Source of the DNA: Jannaschia helgolandensis
Lineage (GTDB): Bacteria > Pseudomonadota > Alphaproteobacteria > Rhodobacterales > Rhodobacteraceae
NCBI RefSeq assembly: GCF_900109285.1
Contig: NZ_FNZQ01000004.1
Location: forward strand, 248,001-312,000
Reading direction: 5' to 3'
DNA: 64,000 nt
Within the stretch, counting starts at the first letter, position 1; each line of letters opens with the position of its first letter. The notes under the pieces were generated by a model. It searched no databases. It had not been told where the DNA came from and saw only the letters and a list, made by a program, of their open reading frames with translations. Below, one piece after another: positions 55,682-64,000 of the stretch. Both the position numbers and the translations under genes were made by a program.

Positions 55682-56570
55682 TCGCGCCACGGTAGCCGAT
55701 GACACGGCATGCCAGACTATGGCCCGTTTGCAGTGCGGCGGCCTGATCCGCGCCGGACAGCCAGGCTGCGAGGTATCCGCCGGTAAAGCTGTCGCCCGCC
55801 GCCGTCGTGTCCACCACCTTGTCGCAAGGCGCATAGGTCGCGTCGAAGCGCGCGCCTATGGGCAACGGGCCGGATTCGCCACGTTTGAGCGCACCTGTCG
55901 GAACGCCGTATCCTTCGATCCGCGCCATCACGGCAGCGGTGTCCGCATCGCCGAAGAGCGCCATTTCGTCGTCGACGCTGGGAAATCCGATGTCGGTTTC
56001 GCGCCACATCGCTGCGACCGCCGACTGTGCCGTCGGCACGTCTTCCCACAGTCGGGGGCGATAGTTGCTGTCGAAGGCGATACGCCCCCCCGAGGCGCGG
56101 TACCCCGGAACCCACGACATCAGCGCCGCGCGGGCTTGCGGCGCCAGTATCGCCAGCGTGATGGCAGACAGGTGCACCACGTCGAACTGCGACAGGGTTT
56201 CGGGTTGGATCGGGCTGTCGGGTGTCATCATGGTGCGCGCCGCAGATGTGTCGCGCCAGTAGACGAAGCTGCGTTCGCCAGACGTATCGGTTTCGATGGC
56301 ATAGGCCCCGGCGATACGGTCGGCATGGCGGGTGATGTGATCGGTCGACACGTCTTCGGCCGCGATGCGCGCCACCATCCGGTCCGACAGCATGTCCTGC
56401 CCGACGGCAGAGACGAAAGACACACGATGCACATCCGGCAGGGACCGGCGCAGATAGATCGCGGTATTCAGCGTATCGCCCGCAAAGCCCAGATGCGCGA
56501 TATCGCCGTCCAGCGACAGCTCCACCATGGCTTCGCCCAGACAGGCGATCGAAAGCGGGCGGTCGGTCAT
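55659..56570 (-). CDS. PfkB-family sugar kinase, 2-keto-3-deoxygluconate kinase-like
   Basis: A 303-residue kinase: IACLGEAMVELSLDGDIAHL and GFAGDTLNTAIYLRRSLPDV at the N-terminus (GGD-like substrate loop), and the ATP/anion-hole signature DTTAAGDSFTGGYLAAWLSG (catalytic Asp) at the C-terminus. It phosphorylates a sugar acid, probably KDG in an Entner-Doudoroff branch. No eda or edd is nearby. The last 23 bp overlap the convergent gene. Confidence 0.88.
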   Translation of the reverse strand: MTDRPLSIACLGEAMVELSLDGDIAHLGFAGDTLNTAIYLRRSLPDVHRVSFVSAVGQDMLSDRMVARIAAEDVSTDHITRHADRIAGAYAIETDTSGERSFVYWRDTSAARTMMTPDSPIQPETLSQFDVVHLSAITLAILAPQARAALMSWVPGYRASGGRIAFDSNYRPRLWEDVPTAQSAVAAMWRETDIGFPSVDDEMALFGDADTAAVMARIEGYGVPTGALKRGESGPLPIGARFDATYAPCDKVVDTTAAGDSFTGGYLAAWLSGADQAAALQTGHSLACRVIGYRGAIIPRSGP

Positions 56571-56708
56571 GGCGGTATCCCCTTTGGCTTCATGGCTCGG
56601 CGGCGCAAGATAGGCGCGCGTCGGGGTGGGCGCAAACAGGTCGGCAGGCGTTTCCCTGCCCCGCCGCGCGGACTATGGTCCGGCCAGCCACCGCCCCCGG
56701 AGACCGCG

Positions 56709-57665
56709 ATGACCGACGACCGCCCCGCAGGCCCCGTGCCCCCCGTCGACCCAGGCAAGCTGAAGGCATTTCTGGATCGTCTGTCGACCGAGGTTCACGC
56801 GGCAGACGACTGGGGACAGGTCGCCACCTACATTCCTGAGCTTGCCGATGTGGCGCCTAACCAGTTTGCGATCTCGGTCGTTCTGGCAGACGGGACACGT
56901 CTGTCGGCAGGCGCGCGCAGCGTGCCATTCTCGATCCAGAGCGTGTCGAAAGTCTTCATGCTGGCCTGCGTCCTGGGGCGCGAAGGAGATAATATCTGGC
57001 GGCGCGTCGATCGGGAGCCATCCGGCGATCGCTTCGATTCGATCCTTCTGCTGGAACAGGAGAAGGGCCGCCCGCGCAATCCGTTCATCAACGCCGGCGC
57101 GCTGGTGACGACGGATGCCATGCTGGCCAACCGCGCGCCGAAACAGGCGCTGAGCGAGTTTCTGGGATTTCTGCGCGCCGCCGCCGGAGACGAGGATATC
57201 CATATCGACCCGAGCGTCGCCGCGTCCGAGGCGCGCTATGGGTTCCGCAATGTGGCGCTGGCGAATTATCTGAAATCATATGATAATCTGCACAACGCGC
57301 CCGAACTGACGCTGGGCACGTATTTCCACCAATGCGCGGTCGAGATGACCACCGATCAACTGGCCATGGCCGGTCGGATGATCGCGCAACTGCCGGGTGC
57401 TCCGCCCCTGATGGCACCCGCGCGGGCACGGCGGCTGGGGGCCCTGATGATGACCTGTGGCCATTACGACGGGTCGGGCGATTTCGCCTTCCGCGTCGGT
57501 CTGCCGGGCAAGAGCGGGGTCGGCGGCGGTATCCTGATGGTTGCGCCCGGCCGGGCATCCATCGCGATCTGGTCGCCGGGGCTGAACAGCTATGGCAATT
57601 CCAAGGTCGGCACCGAAGCCGCGGAGTTGCTGACGGATTTCACCGGCTGGTCGGTTTTTTCCTAA
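56709..57665 (+). CDS. glsA: glutaminase A
   Basis: A 318-residue serine-dependent glutaminase that hydrolyses glutamine to glutamate and ammonia. The S-x-x-K motif is in FSIQSVSKVF (S78, K81). INAGALVTTDAMLANRAPKQ, SEARYGFRNVALANYLKS and VGLPGKSGVGGGILMVAPGR are family signatures. Its stop overlaps that of the convergent YtoQ gene by two bases. Confidence 0.96.
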   Translation: MTDDRPAGPVPPVDPGKLKAFLDRLSTEVHAADDWGQVATYIPELADVAPNQFAISVVLADGTRLSAGARSVPFSIQSVSKVFMLACVLGREGDNIWRRVDREPSGDRFDSILLLEQEKGRPRNPFINAGALVTTDAMLANRAPKQALSEFLGFLRAAAGDEDIHIDPSVAASEARYGFRNVALANYLKSYDNLHNAPELTLGTYFHQCAVEMTTDQLAMAGRMIAQLPGAPPLMAPARARRLGALMMTCGHYDGSGDFAFRVGLPGKSGVGGGILMVAPGRASIAIWSPGLNSYGNSKVGTEAAELLTDFTGWSVFS

Positions 57666-58114
57666 GGCAGCGCGCCGGTCTGCACATAGGTCAGGATCTG
57701 GACGACCTGCGCCGGGGTTTCGGCCACGGCGAGCGCGGCGGCATCGACCTCTTTCAGCGCGTGCTGATGATCGGGACCATGCAGCACGATCAGCGATTTG
57801 CCCAAGGCCGCCGCCTGCCCCGCATCGAAGGCCGCGTTCCATTGCTTGTACTTGTCACCGAACCGCACGACCACGATGTCGGCAGCGGCGAGTGCCGTGC
57901 GCGTGCGGATGGCGTTCAGTCTGGCGCCCTTGTTGTCGTGCCAGAACTTGTCCGGCTCGGCCCCCAGAATGGCCACGCCGCAATCGTCCGAGGCGGCGTG
58001 GTCGGTCACCGGGGCGGAGAAGGTGACATCCAGACCCGCATCCGCGCAGCCCTGCATGATTTCGTTGCGCCAATCGGTGTGGATTTCGCCGGACAGATAG
58101 ATGGAAAGGGTCAT
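57662..58114 (-). CDS. YtoQ family protein (nucleoside 2-deoxyribosyltransferase fold)
   Basis: A 150-residue protein with the pattern MTLSIYLSGEIHTDWRNEIM, later VTDHAASDDCGVAILGAEPD and ADIVVVRFGDKYKQWNAAFD, typical of YtoQ and related deoxyribosyltransferase-like folds. The activity is unproved. It lies 26 bp from the SDR gene on the same strand. Confidence 0.88.
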   Translation of the reverse strand: MTLSIYLSGEIHTDWRNEIMQGCADAGLDVTFSAPVTDHAASDDCGVAILGAEPDKFWHDNKGARLNAIRTRTALAAADIVVVRFGDKYKQWNAAFDAGQAAALGKSLIVLHGPDHQHALKEVDAAALAVAETPAQVVQILTYVQTGALP

Positions 58115-58139
58115 CGCAGGCTCCGTGACATCGGTTGGA

Positions 58140-58886
58140 TCAATAGGTGGCGCGTCCGCCCGACAGATCGAAGGCCGCGCCCGTGGTGAAGCTGTTCTCC
58201 TTCGAGCAGAGCCAGAGGATCATCGCGGCCGCCTCGCCCAGTTCAAGAAAGCGACCGCGCGGAATTTTCGACAGCATGTAGTCGATGTGCTCCTGCTTCA
58301 TCTGGTCGAAGATGCGGGTGCGGGCGGCGGCGGGGGTCACGCAGTTCACCGCGATATCCATATCCGCCAGCTCTTTTCCCAGCGATTTGGTCAGGCCGAT
58401 GACACCCGCCTTGGACGCGGAATAGGCCGAGGCGTTGGGATTCCCCTCCTTGCCCGCGACCGAGGCGATATTGACGATGCGACCGTATCCTTTGGCCCGC
58501 ATCCCCGGCACCACCGCCTTGTTCACGAGGAACGTGCCGGTCAGGTTGATCGCGACGATCTGCTGAAATTCCTCGACCGGATAATCGGCCAGGGGCGCGT
58601 TTGACCCGGCGATCCCGGCGGAATTCACGAGGATGTCTGCTTCGCCCAACGCATCCACGGTCTGCTTGTGCGCCGCCTGCACCGAGGCCCAGTCGCCCAG
58701 ATCGCAGGGCACGGCGATGGCCCCGTTGCCCAGCGTCGCGGCAGCCTTGGACGCCAGTTCCTTGTCCATGTCCCAGATCGCGACACGCGCGCCGTGATGG
58801 GCCAGCTCCGTAGCGACGGCCCCGCCGATCCCCTGCGCACCGCCGGTCACGACAGCGATGCGGTTCCTGAAATCCGAAGTATCCAT
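58140..58886 (-). CDS. short-chain dehydrogenase/reductase
   Basis: A 248-residue classical SDR: cofactor loop TGGAQGIGGAVATELAHHGA, Asn-Ala-Gly-like VNSAGIAG, catalytic Ser in IVNIASVAGKEG and YSASK (Tyr-x-x-x-Lys). The C-terminus is FTTGAAFDLSGGRATY. It is likely a 3-oxoacyl- or sugar-alcohol dehydrogenase type; the substrate cannot be told. The start at MDTSDF is chosen over a longer frame. Confidence 0.92.
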   Translation of the reverse strand: MDTSDFRNRIAVVTGGAQGIGGAVATELAHHGARVAIWDMDKELASKAAATLGNGAIAVPCDLGDWASVQAAHKQTVDALGEADILVNSAGIAGSNAPLADYPVEEFQQIVAINLTGTFLVNKAVVPGMRAKGYGRIVNIASVAGKEGNPNASAYSASKAGVIGLTKSLGKELADMDIAVNCVTPAAARTRIFDQMKQEHIDYMLSKIPRGRFLELGEAAAMILWLCSKENSFTTGAAFDLSGGRATY

Positions 58887-59194
58887 GGGTCTCTGCCTCT
58901 CAAGATGGTGTTGCGCCGACGATAGCGGATCGCTGGCCAAGGTCGAGCATCTGCGTTTGACCTGCAAGCCGGCAAATGACGGGCGGGGCGCCCGGTGGCC
59001 ATGACGGACCTTTCGCGCTTTCGCTTCGGCGTTACCCGCGGACCCCGAAAACCTGCCCCGGTCTTCTTCGGGGGATCCGAAACCCAATATCTCGGGTGTT
59101 CATGCCCGGCCTCCGAGACCGTTCGGCGTGCCGGATAGCCGCAGAAAAGCCGGGGGCGCGGGATGCCGTCCCCGCGCCCCCGGCATCAATCCGT
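58887..59194. other. 308-bp intergenic region with nrdJ terminator
   Basis: It separates nrdJ and the SDR gene, both on the minus strand. It contains the strong nrdJ terminator (59149-59184). The rest may hold the SDR promoter. No further gene. Confidence 0.5.
59145..59184 (-). terminator. rho-independent terminator of nrdJ
   Basis: A perfect 14-bp stem (GCCGGGGGCGCGGG with its complement, 59149-59184), 7-8-nt loop, followed on the minus strand by TTTTC. It starts 10 bp past the nrdJ stop. Confidence 0.85.
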
Positions 59195-62100
59195 TCAGCT
59201 ACAACCGGACGTCCCGCCGCAGGTGTTGCACTTCATGCAGGTGCCGTTGCGGACCAGCGTGTAGTTGCCACACTCGCCACAGGCCTCGCCCTCGTAGCCC
59301 TGCATCTTTGCCTTGGCCCGCGCGTTCAGACCCGTGGCCGCGACCGTCGTGGTGGAGGTGGTGAACGTGGCCTGCGCGGTCTCCGAGAAGCCTGACGCCG
59401 CGGTCGATCCGGCAAGTTCCGCCGCGACACGGTCCATGCCACCACGAAGCGCGACCAGATCCTGCGGCATACGATTGCGCAGATACCCTGACGAGGTGAC
59501 CGACTTGATGACCTCCAGCGACTTGGTGGCCGCCGATTGACCAAGGGCCGAGACGTTGCCATCCGCGTCGGGGGCGCCTTCGCCGCCGTTGTGGATCGAG
59601 TCGAAGGTCGCGCCTTCGGGTTTGACGTGGGCCAGATCTTCCCGGTCCAGATAGCTGACGGCCAGTTCGCGGAAGATGTAGTCCAGAACCGACGTGGCAT
59701 TCTTGATCGCCGCGTTGCCCTGCACCATGCCCGCAGGTTCGAACTTGGTGAAGGTGAAGGCGTCCACGAATTCCTCGAGCGGGACGCCGTATTGCAGGCC
59801 GACCGACACGGCGATGGCGAAATTGTTCATCATCGCCCGGAAGCCCGCGCCTTCCTTGTGCATGTCGATGAAGATTTCGCCCAGATTGCCGTCCTTGTAT
59901 TCGCCGGTCCGCAAATAGACCTTGTGACCGCCGACGACCGCCTTCTGGGTATAGCCCTTGCGCCGCTCGGGCAATTTGGTGCGCGCGGCGCGGGCGACCT
60001 CCTTGACGATGATTTTCTCGATCACCTTTTCGGCCAGAACGCCGGCCTTTTCGTGTGGCGTACCGCTTTCCAGGATCTCGGCGGCCTCGTCGTCATCCTC
60101 GACCAGGGCCGCGGCCAAGGGCTGCGACAGTTTCGATCCGTCACGGTAGAGCGCGTTGGCCTTGACCCCCAAGGACCACGACAGCTCGTAGGCAGCCTTG
60201 CAGTCCTCGATGGTGGCGTTGTTGGGCATGTTGATCGTCTTGGAAATCGCGCCCGAGATGAAGCTCTGCGCCGCCGCCATCATGTGGATGTGGCTGTCGA
60301 CCGACAGGAAGCGTTTGCCCTTCTTGCCGCAGGGGTTGGCGCAATCGAACACGCTCAGGTGCTCGTCGCGCAGACCCGGCGCGCCTTCCAGCGTCATGGT
60401 TCCGCAGACGTGGTCGTTGGCGGCCTCGATCTCTTTCTTCGAGAAGCCCAGATGCCGGAGCAGGTCGAAGGTCGGATCGTTCAGCCTGGCCGCCGGAATG
60501 CCAAGCGCCTTGGTGCAGAACTCCTCGCCCAGCGTCCACTGGTTGAACACGAAACGAATGTCGAAGGCCGAGGGCAACGCCGCTTCGATCTTGGCGATCT
60601 CCGCCTTGCCGAAGCCGTGCCCGATCAGCGACGTGTGGTTGATGCCGGGCGCCTGTCCCAGTGATCCGTGACCGACGGCATAGGCGATGATCTCGCCGAT
60701 CTGCGCCTCGCCATAGCCCAGCTTGCGCAGGGCGGCGGGCACCGACTGGTTGATGATCTTGAAGTAACCGCCGCCGGCCAGCTTCTTGAACTTCACCAGG
60801 GCGAAGTCCGGCTCGATCCCGGTGGTGTCGCAATCCATGACCAGACCGATGGTGCCGGTCGGAGCGATCACAGTGGATTGGGCATTGCGGAAGCCGTTCT
60901 TCGCGCCCGCCTCGACGACCCCGTCCCAGATTTCGGCGGCCAGCGCGATCAGGCGCGCATCAGGGCAGCCGTCGATGTCCAGCGCGACGGGCTTGACCGC
61001 CAGTTCCTCGTAACCATCCGTCTGACCCTTGGCGGCATTGCGGTGATTCCGCATCACGCGCTGCATGTGGTCGGCATTCCTGGCATAGCCGGGGAATGGC
61101 CCCAGTTCACCGGCCATTTCGGCCGACGTGGCGTAGGACACGCCCGTCATGACGGCGGTCAGCGCACCGCACAGCGCGCGACCTTCGCGCGAGTCGTAGC
61201 CCAGACCCATGTTCATCAGCAGGCCACCAATGTTGGCATAACCCAGACCCAGGGTGCGGAAGTCATACGACCGCTGGGCGATTTCCTTCGACGGGAACTG
61301 CGCCATGGCGACCGAGATTTCCAGCGTAACGGTCCAGAAGCGCGCCGCGTGAATATAGCCTTCGTGGTCGAAGGAGCCGTCGGCGTTCAGAAACTTCAAC
61401 AGGTTCATCGAGGCCAGATTGCAGGCCGTATCGTCGAGGAACATGTACTCGCTGCACGGATTCGACCCGCGGATCGCACCGTCTTCCGGGCAGGTGTGCC
61501 AGTCGTTGACGGTGTCATGGAACTGAATGCCCGGATCGGCACAGGCCCAGGCGGCATGGCCGATCTTGTCCCATAATTCGCGGGCCGGCACGGTCTTGGC
61601 AACCTTGCCGTCACGGCGGTTGATCAGCTCCCAGTCAGCGTCCTTTTCAACGGCGTGCAGGAAGGCGTTCGTCACCCGAACCGAGTTGTTGGAGTTCTGG
61701 CCCGAAACGGTGCTGTAGGCCTCGGAATCCCAGTCGGTGTCGTAGGTCGGGAATTCGATGCTGTCATAACCCTGCTTGGCATATTGCAGCACGCGCAGGA
61801 TGTAGGCTTCGGGGATCATGTGCTTCTTGGCGGCCCGGATCACGTCCTTCAGCGCCTCGTTGATGTTCGGATCGGTCGCATCGTCCAGCGTGCCGTCCCA
61901 GGCACGAACCGCTTCCATGACTTTGGTCAGCTGGGCCTGGTGCGCCTTGGACCCGGCGACGATGGCCGCGACCTTCTGCTCCTCGATGACCTTCCAGTCG
62001 ATGAAAGCTTCGATATCGGGATGGTCCATGTCGACGATGACCATCTTGGCCGCGCGCCGCGTGGTGCCGCCGGATTTGATGGCCCCCGCCGCCCGGTCGC

Positions 62101-62881
62101 CGATCTTGAGGAACCCCATGAGACCGCTCGACTTGCCACCGCCCGACAGTGCCTCGCCCTCACCGCGAAGCGAGGAGAAGTTGGTGCCGGTGCCCGAGCC
62201 GTATTTGAACAGACGGGCCTCGCGGACCCAGAGGTCCATGATGCCGCCGTCGTTCACCAGATCGTCGCTGACCGACTGGATGAAGCAGGCGTGCGGTTGC
62301 GGATGCTCGTAGGACGACCTGGACCGGACCAGCTTGCCGGTCTTCGGGTCGACATAATGATGCCCCTGCGCGGGGCCGTCGATGCCGTATGCCCAGTGCA
62401 GGCCGGTGTTGAACCACTGCGGCGAATTCGGCGCGGCCATCTGTCGGGCCAGCATGACGCGCATTTCGTCGAAATAGGTGCGCGCGTCTTCCTCGGTGGT
62501 GAAATAACCGCCCTTCCAGCCCCAATAGGCCCAGGCCCCGGCCAAACGGTCGAACACCTGCTTGGACGACGTCTCGCCACCGAAGCGTTCGTTCTCGGGC
62601 AATTCGGCCAGCGCGTCATCGTCGGGAACCGAGCGCCACAGGAACTCGGGCACGCCCTTTTCCTTGACCGCCTTCAGCCGGGCCGGAACGCCTGCCTTGC
62701 GGAAATACTTCTGCGCGATGACATCGGACGCGACCTGGCTCCAGCCTTCGGGGATTTCCACCGCTTCCAGCTTGAACACCACGGTACCGTCGGGATTGCG
62801 GATCTCCGAGGTGGTGGTGGTGAAGGTCAGTGCCGAATAGGCATCTTTACCGCTTTCCGTGAATTTCCGCTCAAGCCGCAT
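59195..62881 (-). CDS. nrdJ: vitamin B12-dependent ribonucleotide reductase (class II)
   Basis: A 1,228-residue adenosylcobalamin-dependent enzyme that makes deoxyribonucleotides with or without oxygen. The active-site loop is N474-P-C476-S-E478. The N-terminus [20 protein letters not shown] is that of the long alphaproteobacterial form. The C-terminus has a Cys-rich zinc element [28 protein letters not shown], with the terminal Cys pair that reduces the active site. [12 protein letters not shown] and [16 protein letters not shown]-like segments follow in order. Upstream there are two NrdR-box-like sites. It needs B12, linking it to cobS/cobT and mcm in this window. Confidence 0.97.
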   Translation of the reverse strand: MRLERKFTESGKDAYSALTFTTTTSEIRNPDGTVVFKLEAVEIPEGWSQVASDVIAQKYFRKAGVPARLKAVKEKGVPEFLWRSVPDDDALAELPENERFGGETSSKQVFDRLAGAWAYWGWKGGYFTTEEDARTYFDEMRVMLARQMAAPNSPQWFNTGLHWAYGIDGPAQGHHYVDPKTGKLVRSRSSYEHPQPHACFIQSVSDDLVNDGGIMDLWVREARLFKYGSGTGTNFSSLRGEGEALSGGGKSSGLMGFLKIGDRAAGAIKSGGTTRRAAKMVIVDMDHPDIEAFIDWKVIEEQKVAAIVAGSKAHQAQLTKVMEAVRAWDGTLDDATDPNINEALKDVIRAAKKHMIPEAYILRVLQYAKQGYDSIEFPTYDTDWDSEAYSTVSGQNSNNSVRVTNAFLHAVEKDADWELINRRDGKVAKTVPARELWDKIGHAAWACADPGIQFHDTVNDWHTCPEDGAIRGSNPCSEYMFLDDTACNLASMNLLKFLNADGSFDHEGYIHAARFWTVTLEISVAMAQFPSKEIAQRSYDFRTLGLGYANIGGLLMNMGLGYDSREGRALCGALTAVMTGVSYATSAEMAGELGPFPGYARNADHMQRVMRNHRNAAKGQTDGYEELAVKPVALDIDGCPDARLIALAAEIWDGVVEAGAKNGFRNAQSTVIAPTGTIGLVMDCDTTGIEPDFALVKFKKLAGGGYFKIINQSVPAALRKLGYGEAQIGEIIAYAVGHGSLGQAPGINHTSLIGHGFGKAEIAKIEAALPSAFDIRFVFNQWTLGEEFCTKALGIPAARLNDPTFDLLRHLGFSKKEIEAANDHVCGTMTLEGAPGLRDEHLSVFDCANPCGKKGKRFLSVDSHIHMMAAAQSFISGAISKTINMPNNATIEDCKAAYELSWSLGVKANALYRDGSKLSQPLAAALVEDDDEAAEILESGTPHEKAGVLAEKVIEKIIVKEVARAARTKLPERRKGYTQKAVVGGHKVYLRTGEYKDGNLGEIFIDMHKEGAGFRAMMNNFAIAVSVGLQYGVPLEEFVDAFTFTKFEPAGMVQGNAAIKNATSVLDYIFRELAVSYLDREDLAHVKPEGATFDSIHNGGEGAPDADGNVSALGQSAATKSLEVIKSVTSSGYLRNRMPQDLVALRGGMDRVAAELAGSTAASGFSETAQATFTTSTTTVAATGLNARAKAKMQGYEGEACGECGNYTLVRNGTCMKCNTCGGTSGCS

Positions 62882-63041
62882 CGTGGTGTCCCCTATGAAA
62901 TCGTCTTGTTACAAATCGGTGCATTATCCGCCCCGTCCCTTGGCCCGCACGGCAGTTTTCCGACGCACCTCGACCGTCGCGTCCGGTCGGACACGGGGGA
63001 ATGGAATGTCTGAGGCTGCTGCCCGGTCTTGTCGCACTGAG

Positions 63042-63088
63042 CCACTACATTTGGTGGCCTCTCTTTGCCAAGACACCAATAGCTGCGC
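63042..63088 (-). promoter_or_regulatory. pair of NrdR-box-like sites upstream of nrdJ
   Basis: CCACTACATTTGGTGG (63042-63057) and ACACCAATAGCTGCGC (63073-63088) resemble the NrdR consensus (ACACwATATATwGTGT pattern). Their starts are 31 bp apart, about three helical turns, as in known NrdR operators. The second overlaps the predicted -10 of the nrdJ promoter. Confidence 0.55.
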
Positions 63089-63105
63089 TTTTCGGGGGCG
63101 GTCAA
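63076..63105 (-). promoter_or_regulatory. predicted housekeeping promoter of nrdJ
   Basis: The minus strand reads TTGACC, an 18-nt spacer and TATTGG. The -35 is good, the -10 weak. It faces nrdJ and would start near 63069. Confidence 0.45.
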
Positions 63106-63114
63106 TGTGGATAA
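63106..63114 (-). promoter_or_regulatory. perfect DnaA box adjacent to the nrdJ -35
   Basis: TTATCCACA on the minus strand, an exact DnaA box, sits directly upstream of the predicted -35 of nrdJ. DnaA controls nrdAB in E. coli through similar boxes. Confidence 0.5.
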
Positions 63115-63383
63115 CGGGGATAACTCGCAAAGAAAATTCTTGACCGCTCGTTAACGGATTCAAGACACCCACGACTCACATTCACCTGGGTCGAGTAACG
63201 ATGCGAAGCGCCTTGGAATCCTGCAAAACGGATGCGGTCGCCATGCGGTCGGGGGGCGAACCGGGAACCGTGGCACGGCTGCAACGCCTGCTGTCATACA
63301 AAGTTGTCCACAGGATGTTAGATCCGGGAATCACCCGGCATGTCACGGGTTCATGAAGATTGATTACCGTCACCCCGGCGGGA

Positions 63384-63402
63384 CAGATATCCAGGATATC
63401 TG
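63384..63402. repeat. perfect 19-bp palindrome downstream of tRNA-Pro
   Basis: CAGATATCC-A-GGATATCTG, 9-bp arms with a single central base. The one-base centre is unlike a terminator hairpin; it could be an operator for a dimeric protein or part of the tRNA-Pro trailer. Confidence 0.5.
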
Positions 63403-63445
63403 CATTGTGGCTTATGTTGCCACTCGCGATACCAGATGTATCGCA

Positions 63446-63522
63446 TGGTCGGGGCGAGAAGATTCGAACTTCCGACCCCCTGTACCCAAAACAGGTGCGC
63501 TACCAGGCTGCGCCACGCCCCG
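63446..63522 (-). tRNA. tRNA-Pro (anticodon TGG)
   Basis: A full cloverleaf on the minus strand: acceptor CGGGGCG/CGCCCCG, D-arm GCGCAGCCTGGTAGCGC, anticodon loop TTTTGGGTA with TGG, T-arm GGAAGTTCGAATCTTC, encoded ACCA. Confidence 0.95.
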
Positions 63523-63570
63523 ACTCGTGCCGCTTAGCAGGGCTTTGCGACGGGGAAAAGCCTTGACGGT

Positions 63571-64000
63571 TCAATCACAGGGCCAGGCGGCGGTATCCTG
63601 CGGCAGGGCAACGGTGCGCAGCTCGTCACCCGCGTCGATGCCCAGCATCCGCGCCATGCCGCCATTGATCTCCAGCACAGCCAATGTCGGCGCACCGGCG
63701 GGAATCGGCGTCTCGTCCAGGGGCACGGCATTCTCGTGGACCCGCACGATGCGGCCTTCGTCATCGACGAAGATCATGTCGAGCGGGATCAGAGTGTTCC
63801 GCATCCAGAATGCGACATTCGATTCGCGCGGATAGACGAACAGCATCCCCGAAAGGCGGGACAGCGACTCGCGGTTCATCAGGCCTTTTGCCTGCTCTGC
63901 GGGGGTCAGGGCCAGTTCGACGCGAAAACGGACTTGTCCGAAATCCCCGCGCACATCGACCATGCCGTCCTGACATTCGCCCGATGAAAGTGCTGCAACG
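63571..64000 (-). CDS. exported DUF192 protein (5' end outside window)
   Basis: The open frame reaches the right edge. The first ATG (63963) is internal, since the residues before it (VAALSSGECQDG) look like the end of a signal peptide and the mature start. The body QVRFRVELALTPAEQAKGLM, NRESL, FWMRNTLIPLDMIFVDDEGR and VLEINGGMARMLGIDAGDEL is the DUF192 signature. The family is secreted, with unknown function. It lies about 50 bp upstream of tRNA-Pro on the same strand. Confidence 0.92.
   Translation of the reverse strand, partial: VAALSSGECQDGMVDVRGDFGQVRFRVELALTPAEQAKGLMNRESLSRLSGMLFVYPRESNVAFWMRNTLIPLDMIFVDDEGRIVRVHENAVPLDETPIPAGAPTLAVLEINGGMARMLGIDAGDELRTVALPQDTAAWPCD

Larger units (their letters stand above)
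62882..63445. other. 564-bp control region upstream of nrdJ
   Basis: It holds the nrdJ promoter, two NrdR-box-like sites, a perfect DnaA box, a weaker TTGTCCACA at 63305-63313, a 9-bp palindrome at 63384-63402 and a 7-bp hairpin directly after tRNA-Pro (63426-63444). The predicted nrdJ leader is about 190 nt. No coding sequence recognised. Confidence 0.5.

Noticed and set aside
63035-63060. GCCACTA near 63041 as a cobalamin-riboswitch B12 box for nrdJ
   Set aside because: The match is one base short, lies on the strand opposite to nrdJ transcription and lacks the rest of the riboswitch core. It is better explained as part of the NrdR-like box.

Overview
The window looks like chromosomal DNA of a GC-rich alphaproteobacterium, most likely Rhodobacterales (Roseobacter/Rhodobacteraceae type). 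The reasons are the interleaved methylmalonyl-CoA mutase / propionyl-CoA carboxylase cluster with its small family-specific neighbours (DUF4174, DUF6497), the cobS-cobT aerobic cobaltochelatase pair, a B12-dependent class II ribonucleotide reductase as the large nrd gene, a DUF192 gene beside tRNA-Pro, and promoters of the GGAAC-N16/17-CGTT type used by the alphaproteobacterial general-stress sigma factor EcfG. These are calls from sequence and memory; no database search was run.

Region 1 (1-12.9 kb) is accessory and decaying. It holds a 5'-truncated ligD (NHEJ ligase/polymerase), a PQQ-dependent dehydrogenase with a separate membrane-anchor gene, a PRC-barrel protein, a small membrane protein, a HisKA_2/HWE-type kinase and a Crp/Fnr regulator. 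Between them lie at least eight gene remnants: DUF421, a multi-heme cytochrome c, a small oxidase-cluster protein, CtaG, a cation-efflux (CDF) protein, a DUF892 protein, the kinase's response regulator and an IS481-type transposase. A 75-bp copy of the IS left end sits exactly where the DUF892 remnant stops. The region ends at tRNA-Gln, whose 3' end faces it, the usual geometry of a tRNA-integrated island.

Region 2 (13-25 kb, all minus except DUF4174) is propionyl-CoA assimilation: mcm, pccA and pccB, spaced by small conserved proteins, small lipoproteins and a methyltransferase. Region 3 (25-39 kb) is mostly core or common genes: transporters (Bcr/CflA MFS, EamA, ArgO, SLC13, AEC), CoxG, a thermonuclease-like protein, DUF998, YebC, a metallo-hydrolase, a lytic transglycosylase and GatB. 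Region 4 (39-45 kb) has a gutted methyltransferase-endonuclease fusion, BolA, a J-domain protein, DUF2235, and a fasciclin / anti-sigma / ECF sigma cluster resembling mycobacterial SigK-RskA-MPT70.

Region 5 (44.7-48 kb) is cobS-orphan-cobT, with an AT-richer orphan gene joined by overlapping start/stop codons to both neighbours. Region 6 (48-64 kb) holds an M24 peptidase, DUF427, a YbhN-like protein, an FAD-linked (D-lactate/glycolate-type) dehydrogenase, a ClC channel, an NAD(P)-binding protein, a PfkB sugar kinase, glutaminase, YtoQ, an SDR and nrdJ. Upstream of nrdJ lie two NrdR-box-like sites 31 bp apart and a perfect DnaA box. tRNA-Pro and a truncated DUF192 gene close the window.

Two themes link the parts. 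First, B12: mcm, cobS/cobT and nrdJ make or use adenosylcobalamin. Second, stress: three good EcfG-type promoters precede the PQQ operon, the PRC-barrel gene and the DUF998 gene, close to ligD and the HWE-type kinase.
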